From Geobacteraceae bacterium (lineage in GTDB: Bacteria > Desulfobacterota > Desulfuromonadia > Desulfuromonadales > Geopsychrobacteraceae), in the NCBI GenBank assembly GCA_007125165.1, contig SLDV01000089.1:1-36102 (forward strand): a DNA stretch of 36,102 bases, written 5' to 3'. The notes beneath the pieces were generated by a model. The model made no database searches. It had not been told where the DNA came from and saw only the letters and a list, made by a program, of their open reading frames with translations. Position numbers and translations under genes: made by a program. Below are positions 28,438 to 36,102 of this stretch, in pieces; position 1 is the stretch's first letter; each line of letters opens with the position of its first letter.

Positions 28438-28445
28438 ATTTGTAG

Positions 28446-29576
<1,131 letters not shown>

Positions 29577-29635
29577 GGGCTGCTGCCGTAACTCAATAAC
29601 AACTTTTTTCTACCATTCAAGACAAGGAGAGCAAA

Positions 29636-29941
29636 ATGATATCAGAAGCATATGCAATGGCTGAAGGTGCAGCACAAGGACAGGGTGGAGGCTATCAGGG
29701 AATCATCATGCTGGTGGCGATGTTTGCCATCTTTTATTTTTTATTGATTCGCCCACAGCAAAAACGGGCCAAACAGCATCGTGAACTGGTGAGCAATCTG
29801 AAGACCGGTGATCTGGTTGTCAGTGCCGGAGGACTTCATGGCAAAATAACGTCCGTAGAGGATTCGGTCGTTACCATGGAAATTGCCAATGGCGTTAAAA
29901 TCAAAATGAATCGGGCATCAGTTACCGAGGTACGACAGTAA
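29636..29941 (+). CDS. yajC: Sec translocon accessory subunit YajC
   Basis: YajC is a small single-span inner-membrane protein associated with SecDF and SecYEG. One transmembrane helix (about residues 21-39, ending FYFLLIRPQQKR) is followed by a cytoplasmic domain with GDLVVSAGGLHGKI and MNRASVTEV. It is 101 residues. The start is ATG 29636 behind AAGGAGAG. It lies directly ahead of secD, supporting the assignment. Confidence 0.95.
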   Translation: MISEAYAMAEGAAQGQGGGYQGIIMLVAMFAIFYFLLIRPQQKRAKQHRELVSNLKTGDLVVSAGGLHGKITSVEDSVVTMEIANGVKIKMNRASVTEVRQ

Positions 29942-30002
29942 CAGGCGACATAAATACCGTGTTATTTGCGGTTTTCTTGCACTACTAGGAGATACAACGC
30001 AG

Positions 30003-31601
30003 ATGTCTAATAGTCTTAAGATCAGGGGGCTGGTGGTACTGTTCTGCCTACTTCTATCGCTGTTTGCACTTGTTCCGACAATGATGCGCGGTGATGTTCC
30101 TTCATGGTGGCCGGAAACCTTTGGTCCGATCCAGTTGGGGCTGGATCTGCAGGGGGGGATGCACCTGGTTCTTGGTGTGGATGTTGACAAGGCGGTTGAA
30201 AGCCGGATCGACACCATTATTGATCAGACCGATGTTCGTTTGCGGGATCAGGACATTATCTTCAAGCGGATTGAGCGCCGCCAGGGTGATCGACTGGTGA
30301 TTCAGGTCTATGATGAAGATGAGGGACGCAAGGTTGATGCCCTGATGAGAGAAGAGTTTCCCGCCCTTGAGCCGGCCACGATGACAGGTGCCGGCGGATA
30401 TATTGAAAAGCACTTTCGGTTAAGTGACAGCGAAATTGAAAATATCAAGGACTATGCTGTGCTCCAGGCACTGGAAACCATGCGTAACCGGGTTGACCAG
30501 TTTGGGGTGAGTGAACCCACCTTACAGCGACAGACAGGCAATCGCATCCTTATCCAGTTGCCGGGGGTGGATGACCCGGACCGAGCTATATCCCTGTTGG
30601 GGAAAACCGCACGGCTCGAATTTAAAATGGTTGATGAAACGGCCAATATTCAGGATGCACTGGCCGGCCGTTTGCCGGAAGGCACCGAGCTTCTGTATGA
30701 GCGCAGCATCAACCGTGTCACCGGGGTTGAAACGGAAATACCGCTGGTGGTGTCGAGGCAGACGGTCCTTACCGGAGATCTGCTGGCGGATGCCAATGTT
30801 CGTATCGATACACGCTTCAACGAGCCGTATGTCTCTATTGAATTCAATGCCGTCGGTGCACGTCGTTTTGACCAGATTACCGCCGCCAATGTTGGACGGC
30901 GCATGGCAATTGTGCTGGACGATACCGTTTATTCTGCTCCCGTTATCCGTGAGCGGATTTCCGGCGGCAGTGCCCAGATTTCCGGTTCATTTACCTCGCG
31001 GCAGGCGACTGACCTGGCCATTGTTCTGCGTGCCGGGTCTTTGCCGGCACCGGTAGAGATCCTTGAAAATCGTACCGTCGGTCCATCACTGGGGCAGGAC
31101 TCTATCGACAGTGGTATAAAATCGATCTGGGTTGGCGCTCTGCTGGTGCTGATAGTCATCATTATCTATTACCAGTTGTCGGGTATGATCGCTATTACCG
31201 CGCTGACCATGAACCTCTTTTTTATTGCAGCCATGTTGTCTATGTTCGGGGCAACACTGACGTTGCCCGGTCTGGCCGGCATTGTTCTCACGGTCGGTAT
31301 GGCTGTTGATGCCAACGTATTGATATTTGAGCGTATTCGCGAGGAACTGTTCCTTGGAAGAGCTCCGAAGCTGGCTATAGAGTCCGGTTATAGCAAGGCG
31401 TTTTCAACGATTATTGATGCCAACCTGACAACTCTTCTGGCCGCCCTGGTGTTGTTTCAGTTTGGTACGGGTCCGGTACGTGGTTTTGCCGTTACTCTCT
31501 CGATCGGGATTATTGCTTCGTTGTTTACGGCGATTTTTGTTTCCCGATTTATTTTTGACTTTTTCTTGAAAAACCGCAACGTCAAGCGGTTGAGAATATA
31601 A
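30003..31601 (+). CDS. secD: Protein translocase subunit SecD
   Basis: SecD, with SecF, uses the proton gradient to help pull exported proteins across the inner membrane. An N-terminal transmembrane helix (about 9-27) is followed by the conserved GLDLQGGMHLVLGVD, a large periplasmic domain and a five-helix C-terminal membrane block with IVLTVGMAVDANVLIFERIREEL. The 532-residue length is typical of this lineage. The start is ATG 30003 behind AGGAGA. secF follows after 13 bp. Confidence 0.96.
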   Translation: MSNSLKIRGLVVLFCLLLSLFALVPTMMRGDVPSWWPETFGPIQLGLDLQGGMHLVLGVDVDKAVESRIDTIIDQTDVRLRDQDIIFKRIERRQGDRLVIQVYDEDEGRKVDALMREEFPALEPATMTGAGGYIEKHFRLSDSEIENIKDYAVLQALETMRNRVDQFGVSEPTLQRQTGNRILIQLPGVDDPDRAISLLGKTARLEFKMVDETANIQDALAGRLPEGTELLYERSINRVTGVETEIPLVVSRQTVLTGDLLADANVRIDTRFNEPYVSIEFNAVGARRFDQITAANVGRRMAIVLDDTVYSAPVIRERISGGSAQISGSFTSRQATDLAIVLRAGSLPAPVEILENRTVGPSLGQDSIDSGIKSIWVGALLVLIVIIIYYQLSGMIAITALTMNLFFIAAMLSMFGATLTLPGLAGIVLTVGMAVDANVLIFERIREELFLGRAPKLAIESGYSKAFSTIIDANLTTLLAALVLFQFGTGPVRGFAVTLSIGIIASLFTAIFVSRFIFDFFLKNRNVKRLRI

Positions 31602-31614
31602 GGAGAAAGACGGC

Positions 31615-32529
31615 ATGCAACTGATCAAGCCGAATATCAATATCGATTTTGTTGGCAAGCGCAAGATCGCCCTTATTGTTTCCCTGGTGTTGATTCTGGT
31701 CGGGGTTGCTTCACTGGTTCGCCACGGTGGTCCGCACTATGGAATTGACTTCGCGGGTGGTACCCTGGTTCAAGTACAATTTCAACAGCCGACAGATGCT
31801 CGTGAAATCAACGCCGCCCTTACTGACCTGGATTTAGGAACACCAGTTGTTCAGCGCTTCGGCGATGGAATAAATGAGTTTCTTATTCGTGTTGAGCGCA
31901 CAACCGGTGAACTTCAGGGGGTCTCAACTGATATAACTGCGGCGCTGGAACAAGCCTACGGTAGCGGTCAGGTCGAAGTGAGGCGGGTAGAAATGGTCGG
32001 TCCACAGGTGGGGAGGGATTTGCGTAATAAAGGGATGCTGGCGATCTTTTATGCCATGCTCGGTATTCTTGCCTATATATCCTGGCGATTTGAATTTCGC
32101 TTCGCCGTTGGTGCCATTATTGCGCTGATACACGATGTCCTTATCACTTTAGGGATGTTCAGCCTGTTCGCCAAGGAGATTGATTTGCCGATTATCGCGG
32201 CGTTTCTCGCTATCATAGGCTACTCACTCAACGATACGATTATCGTTTACGATCGCATTCGTGAGAACATGGGTAAACACAACAAAGAGAGTTTCACCTT
32301 TATTCTCAATCGCAGCATCAATGAAACACTTTCCAGAACTATTATTACCTCTGGAACCACGCTACTGGTCGTATTGTCCCTGTTTGTTCTTGGCGGCGGG
32401 GTCATTCACAACTTCGCTTTTGCCATGCTAGTGGGGGTATTGGTAGGTACCTACTCATCTATTTTTGTCGCCAGTCCATTGCTGTTGCTTTGGCAAAAGA
32501 AGATGATCAAGGAGGTCAAACCGGCCTGA
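31615..32529 (+). CDS. secF: Protein translocase subunit SecF
   Basis: SecF is the partner RND-type membrane subunit of SecD. It has an N-terminal helix (about 18-36), the signature YGIDFAGGTLVQV, a periplasmic domain and five further helices containing LAIIGYSLNDTIIVYDRIREN. The 304-residue length is standard. The start is ATG 31615 behind AAGGAG. It completes the yajC-secD-secF unit. Confidence 0.96.
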   Translation: MQLIKPNINIDFVGKRKIALIVSLVLILVGVASLVRHGGPHYGIDFAGGTLVQVQFQQPTDAREINAALTDLDLGTPVVQRFGDGINEFLIRVERTTGELQGVSTDITAALEQAYGSGQVEVRRVEMVGPQVGRDLRNKGMLAIFYAMLGILAYISWRFEFRFAVGAIIALIHDVLITLGMFSLFAKEIDLPIIAAFLAIIGYSLNDTIIVYDRIRENMGKHNKESFTFILNRSINETLSRTIITSGTTLLVVLSLFVLGGGVIHNFAFAMLVGVLVGTYSSIFVASPLLLLWQKKMIKEVKPA

Positions 32530-32561
32530 TTGTTCGGTCTGTTGAGGTCAATGGAGTAACA

Positions 32562-33149
32562 ATGAAGAAAGAAACAATTGTTTTTGCCCTTGTGGCTCTG
32601 ATTATCGGTGTGTTGACCGGTGTGATTTATTCCAACTGGAAGCGTGATACGGCACCTCAGGCCGGTTCAGGTGGCGCTCCACCGTCAACAACCGGCGTGC
32701 CGTTGGTAAACTATCAGCAGCAGATTGCAACTCTCGAAGGGATTGTCGCACGTGAGCCGGACAATCGAAACGCCTGGGTTCAGCTGGGCAATAATTTCTT
32801 TGGCTCTGATCAGCCGATAAAGGCCATTGAGGCTTATGAAAAAGCCCTTGAGCTTGGACCGGATGATCCTGACGTTATCACCGATCAGGGAACCATGTTT
32901 CGTAGTGTCGGTTGGTATGATCGTGCCATCAGCAATTTCCAGAGAGCAGCGGAGCTGGATCCGAATCATTTACAGAGCCGCTACAACATGGGCGTCGTTT
33001 ATCGCTATGACTTACAGGATTTCCCCCGTGCTATTGAGGCCTGGGAAAATTTTCTGGCTTTGAGTCCTGGCGGCAATGTGGACCAGATTCGCGCCGAGGT
33101 CGAATTTATGAAGAATCATCCGCCGATGCCCCGGAGCCCTGGTCAGTAG
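32562..33149 (+). CDS. Membrane-anchored TPR protein
   Basis: This is a 195-residue protein with an N-terminal transmembrane anchor (about 5-23), a Gly/Pro/Thr-rich linker, and two to three TPR units covering about 55-170 (NAWVQLGNNFFGSDQPIKAIEAYEKALEL and similar repeats). The repeats should lie outside the inner membrane and act in protein binding; partners are unknown. The ATG at 32562, behind TGGAG, gives a normal anchor. It is 32 bp after secF and may be part of the same transcript. Its position suggests a link to secretion or envelope assembly, which is inference. Confidence 0.85.
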   Translation: MKKETIVFALVALIIGVLTGVIYSNWKRDTAPQAGSGGAPPSTTGVPLVNYQQQIATLEGIVAREPDNRNAWVQLGNNFFGSDQPIKAIEAYEKALELGPDDPDVITDQGTMFRSVGWYDRAISNFQRAAELDPNHLQSRYNMGVVYRYDLQDFPRAIEAWENFLALSPGGNVDQIRAEVEFMKNHPPMPRSPGQ

Positions 33150-33222
33150 TTCCGTCCGCTGTCTGCTTTTTCGTTCATCGCAGATGAACATTTTTAGACA
33201 TCGGAGTTATAGCAGGATCCAT

Positions 33223-34944
33223 ATGCAGCCAATTTACCATCGTCGGTGGCAGTTGCGGGCCGAGACGCCTGCCCTGTCATCGGTAAAAAACCTGGCTGAT
33301 TCCCTGAATATCAGTCCCCTTCTGGCTGAAATTCTTTGTCAACGTGGCTATGACTCCCCAGCCAACGCTCTACTCTTTCTTGAACCTAAGCTCTCATCCC
33401 TTCCTGATCCTGATCTTCTCCCTGACATGGATAAAGCCTGCCGACGGTTGCAAAAAGCCTTGTTAACAGGTGAAAAAATAACCGTTCATGGCGATTACGA
33501 CGTTGATGGAATCAGTGGTTGTGCGCTGCTGGTTGAAGTGCTTCGTTCTTATGGCGGCAATGTCAGTTATCATATCCCTCTGCGCCTTAAGGATGGTTAC
33601 GGGTTGTCTGCCGACGCTATTCACCAGGCAGCACAGTCCGGCTGTCGGCTGATCATCTCTGTCGATTGCGGCATCAGTGCCCGTGATGAAGCGCAATTAG
33701 CCCAGGAACTCGGGATTGATCTGATTGTCACCGATCATCATCAGCCTGGAGATGAATTGCCAGTTGCAACAGCCCTTGTTAATCCGCATCTGCCTACCAA
33801 TCAATTTCCGTATCCCGATCTCGCCGGTGTTGGTGTCGCTTTTTTCCTTTTGATTGCGTTGCGGAAGAGGTTGCGCCAAAGTGACTATTTTTCTTCCGGC
33901 AACGAACCTGATTTGCGCCACTTTCTGGATCTGGTGGCTCTAGGAACCATTGCTGATATTGCCCCCTTGACGGGCGTCAATCGAACTCTTGTCACTGCCG
34001 GCCTGAATCTGCTGGAAAAGAGGCCGCGACCTGGAATTGCTGCCCTTAAGACGGTGGCCGGGGTCACATCGATTAATGCAGGTGTGGTGGGCTTCCGCCT
34101 GGCTCCACGGCTTAATGCCGCCGGCCGACTCGAAGATGCAACCCTCGGAGTTCAGTTGCTGCTAGGTGAAAAGGGCGCTGCCCTTGAGTCTGCCGCGCAG
34201 CAGCTTGATCGCTTCAATCAGGAACGTCAGACTCTGGAAAAAAAAGTTCTGGATGAAGCCATAGAGCGAATCGAACAGGGCGGAAGTCAGTGCAGCTCAA
34301 TCGTGCTTGCCAGTTCAGCGTGGCATTCCGGGGTGATTGGTATTGTTGCCAGTCGCCTGGTGGAACGCTATCATCGTCCAACCTTTCTCATTGCTGTGGA
34401 AGAGGGAATTGGCAAAGGTTCCGGGCGTTCAATCAAAGGTTATGATCTCTATCTGGCATTACGACAATGTAGTGATCTTCTCGACGGTTTTGGTGGGCAT
34501 ACCATGGCCGCGGGGTTGACAGTGAAAGAAGAGAACCTGACCGCCTTTGCGCAGCGTTTTGAAGAGGTTGCCGAGGTCCGTCTGACAGACGACATGTATC
34601 TGCCGATAATAGAATATGACAATGAATGTTCTCTGGATATCTGGTCAGTTGACCTGGTGCAGGAATTGACGGCTCTGGGACCCTTTGGTGCCGGGAATCC
34701 ACAACCTCAGTTCGTCAGCCGCGGTTGTCAGGTTAAAAATTGCACTCTTGTTGCTGAGAAGCATCTGAAGTTTTCTGTTGTGCAGAATGATGTCGCACTG
34801 CCAGCCATCGCCTTTGGTTGCTCTGAGCGTTTCAGTGAGTGCTCTGGTATGCTGGATATACTGTATCGACCACAGATAAATGAATGGCGGGGAACCACAC
34901 AAATACAGATGCAGATTGTTGATTTTTATAGGACGGAACAATAA
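33223..34944 (+). CDS. recJ: Single-stranded-DNA-specific exonuclease RecJ
   Basis: RecJ degrades single-stranded DNA 5' to 3' in recombination and mismatch repair. The DHH-domain motifs are intact: HGDYDVDG (residues 89-96) and DHH (171-173) in VTDHHQPGDELP. The DHHA1 segment has GRSIKGYDLYLAL and GGHTMAAGLT, followed by the C-terminal OB-type domain. I chose ATG 33223 (573 residues), preceded by AGGA; ATG 33184 has no ribosome site. Its stop overlaps the murB start (TAATG at 34942-34946). Confidence 0.95.
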   Translation: MQPIYHRRWQLRAETPALSSVKNLADSLNISPLLAEILCQRGYDSPANALLFLEPKLSSLPDPDLLPDMDKACRRLQKALLTGEKITVHGDYDVDGISGCALLVEVLRSYGGNVSYHIPLRLKDGYGLSADAIHQAAQSGCRLIISVDCGISARDEAQLAQELGIDLIVTDHHQPGDELPVATALVNPHLPTNQFPYPDLAGVGVAFFLLIALRKRLRQSDYFSSGNEPDLRHFLDLVALGTIADIAPLTGVNRTLVTAGLNLLEKRPRPGIAALKTVAGVTSINAGVVGFRLAPRLNAAGRLEDATLGVQLLLGEKGAALESAAQQLDRFNQERQTLEKKVLDEAIERIEQGGSQCSSIVLASSAWHSGVIGIVASRLVERYHRPTFLIAVEEGIGKGSGRSIKGYDLYLALRQCSDLLDGFGGHTMAAGLTVKEENLTAFAQRFEEVAEVRLTDDMYLPIIEYDNECSLDIWSVDLVQELTALGPFGAGNPQPQFVSRGCQVKNCTLVAEKHLKFSVVQNDVALPAIAFGCSERFSECSGMLDILYRPQINEWRGTTQIQMQIVDFYRTEQ

Positions 34945-35933
34945 TGCTGCTTTCTTCAGAACAGATGATTGGCTGCCAACAGCTTCTCGCAACGACGGTT
35001 GGAACTGTTGTCGCCGATGAACCCCTTTGTCGACACAATAGCTGGCAAATTGGCGGTCCGGCAGATCTGTTTGTTCAACCGGAGAACCCTGCGCAGGTCG
35101 CAACGGTCATGGCTCTGGTAAAGAAGTATCTACTTCCGCTGGTTGTTATCGGTCAGGGCACCAACCTGCTGTTTGACGATGCCGGAGTCCGTGGTGTGGT
35201 GATGAAGATCGGTTCGCAGATGGACAGCATAACCATTGCCGGTAACCGCATCGTCGCCGGTGGAGGTGCCTGGGTGCCACAGGTGGCACGCCGGGCCATG
35301 CGGGCGGGGCTCGCCGGTCTGGAGCACTGCATCGGTATTCCCGGCACCCTGGGAGGGCTGGTGATGATGAACGGCGGTAGTCACCGTCGCGGTATCGGCG
35401 AACACGTAATCTCTGTGACCGTGGTGGAAAAGGATGGATCCATCAGTAGATTAACCGCGGCAGACTGTCAGTTTGGCTATCGGTCCAGTTCCCTGCAGCG
35501 CCGTGGTGCGGTCATTGTGGAAGTGGTGCTGGAATGTCCCCGTGGCGATGTTGGTTATATCCGCCGCGAGATGCTGTTGGATCTGCGTACCCGGAACGGG
35601 AAATTTCCCCGTAAGCAGCCCAACTGCGGATCGGTGTTTTTAAGTACCAGTGAAATGCACGCCACCGTAGGTCCTCCAGGCAAGATAATCGAAGACGTCG
35701 GCCTCAAAGGTCTGCGGTGCGGTGCGGCAGAAGTATCAAGGCAGCATGCCAATTTTATTGTCAATCTTGGTGGGGCGTCTTCTGCCGACGTTCTCAAGCT
35801 GATCTCCCGGATTCGCAGGGTCATTCGCGATCAGCTCAACTTTGATCTGCGTTGTGAGGTGCGCTATGTCAGTCCAACCGGGGAGATCTGTCCGGCCGAC
35901 CAGGTTGCGGATCGGTTGTATCCGGCAGGGTAG
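34944..35933 (+). CDS. murB: UDP-N-acetylenolpyruvoylglucosamine reductase-like protein
   Basis: MurB is an FAD enzyme that reduces UDP-GlcNAc-enolpyruvate to UDP-MurNAc in peptidoglycan precursor synthesis. FAD-site motifs NSWQIGGPADLFV, GQGTNLLFDDAG and GIPGTLGGLVMMNGG are present. The catalytic set can be placed: Arg180 (YRSSS), Ser230 (CGSVF) and Glu305 (CEVRY). It looks like the shorter type II form. Some segments are unusual (MMNGGSHRRG, and GSVFLST where GSVFKNP is common). It overlaps recJ by one base rather than lying in a murC-ddl-ftsQ cluster, so a second MurB may exist elsewhere. Confidence 0.88.
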   Translation: MLLSSEQMIGCQQLLATTVGTVVADEPLCRHNSWQIGGPADLFVQPENPAQVATVMALVKKYLLPLVVIGQGTNLLFDDAGVRGVVMKIGSQMDSITIAGNRIVAGGGAWVPQVARRAMRAGLAGLEHCIGIPGTLGGLVMMNGGSHRRGIGEHVISVTVVEKDGSISRLTAADCQFGYRSSSLQRRGAVIVEVVLECPRGDVGYIRREMLLDLRTRNGKFPRKQPNCGSVFLSTSEMHATVGPPGKIIEDVGLKGLRCGAAEVSRQHANFIVNLGGASSADVLKLISRIRRVIRDQLNFDLRCEVRYVSPTGEICPADQVADRLYPAG

Positions 35934-35961
35934 GGGCGGTTCATGAACCGCCCGATTGTTT
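35934..35961 (+). terminator. Palindromic hairpin after murB
   Basis: A 20-base perfect palindrome, GGGCGGTTCATGAACCGCCC (35934-35953), directly follows the murB stop and is followed by GATTGTTT. The T tract is short, so termination is probable rather than certain. Confidence 0.55.
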
Positions 35962-35964
35962 AAT

Positions 35965-35982
35965 ATCAACATCAACATCAAC
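35965..35982. repeat. Short tandem repeat, ATCAAC x3
   Basis: Three perfect copies of the hexamer ATCAAC, followed by a near copy (ACCAAG). It lies between the murB hairpin and the hairpin-rich end of the window. Confidence 0.8.
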
Positions 35983-35991
35983 ACCAAGGTC

Positions 35992-36048
35992 GCGGGGTCG
36001 CGGCCCCGCACGCCGCCATACTCTTTTGTCATGCCACAAAAGAGTATG
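35992..36048. repeat. Two adjacent hairpins, possible dispersed intergenic repeat
   Basis: GCGGGG (35992-35997) pairs with CCCCGC (36004-36009). Then CATACTCTTTTGT (36017-36029) pairs perfectly with ACAAAAGAGTATG (36036-36048) around a 6-base loop. This compact layout resembles dispersed hairpin repeats of proteobacterial intergenic DNA. Only one copy is in the window, so the repeat status is inference. No gene is supported in 35934-36102. Confidence 0.5.
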
Positions 36049-36102
36049 CAGAAAAAGGCACCCATGCTCCTGGTCCGCTGACGCGGATACCGGTCAGCAA
36101 GC

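Noticed and set aside
35965-35982. CRISPR-like repeats
   Set aside because: The units are 6 bases in direct tandem with no spacers.
35736-36065. A minus-strand open frame covering the murB end and the terminal hairpins
   Set aside because: It crosses the murB coding end and a palindromic repeat, and shows no protein family features.

Overview
The window reads as chromosomal core sequence from a Gram-negative bacterium, most likely a Desulfuromonadia (Geobacter/Desulfuromonas/Pelobacter-like) member of the former Deltaproteobacteria. This placement is an inference. It rests on gene order (tsf-pyrH-frr-uppS-cdsA-dxr-rseP-tsaB; ilvBN-psd-pssA-leuA; queA-tgt-yajC-secDF-TPR-recJ), on a leucine T-box leader in a Gram-negative background, and on envelope genes of a double-membrane cell (rseP, a DsbC-like protein, yajC/secDF). 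Almost all genes are on the + strand. The only clear minus-strand gene is the DsbC-like one at 17332-18078. I see no rRNA, tRNA, insertion sequence, prophage or CRISPR array.

Layout. (1) 113-2527: translation and nucleotide genes tsf, pyrH, frr, then a 54-residue two-cluster ferredoxin closed by a terminator. (2) 2689-7465: isoprenoid/envelope operon uppS, cdsA, dxr, rseP, tsaB. (3) 7555-7773: a small DUF465-type protein with its own candidate promoter and a 20-bp perfect terminator hairpin. (4) 7935-13364: branched-chain amino acid genes ilvD, ilvB, ilvN, then phospholipid genes psd and pssA; ilvC is not present. (5) 13365-17249: a leucine T-box riboswitch (specifier CTC) followed by leuA, leuC, leuD. 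(6) 17332-19509: the divergent DsbC-like gene, then leuB with its own promoter and a terminator-like hairpin in its leader. (7) 19530-22489: truA, rplM, rpsI, a 30-bp perfect hairpin, and argC. (8) 22556-27230: three tightly packed accessory genes, discussed below. (9) 27400-35933: queA, tgt, yajC, secD, secF, a TPR lipid-anchored or membrane-anchored protein, recJ, murB. (10) 35934-36102: a palindrome, a short tandem repeat and a hairpin-rich intergenic stretch.

The best candidate for something undescribed is the three-gene unit at 22556-27230. Gene 1 is a membrane protein with a degenerate cytoplasmic protein-kinase domain (catalytic-loop Asp replaced by Gly), one transmembrane helix, TPR-like repeats and a C-terminal NTF2-like domain. 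Gene 2, coupled by an ATGA overlap, is a Csd6-type YkuD L,D-transpeptidase/carboxypeptidase carrying a homologous NTF2-like domain. Gene 3 starts 8 bp later and resembles a shortened NIS (IucA/IucC-type) siderophore synthetase with no siderophore genes around it. Together they suggest a peptidoglycan-modifying envelope system with a cytoplasmic ligase and a pseudokinase sensor or scaffold. The domain calls come from motifs read by eye; the joint function is inference.
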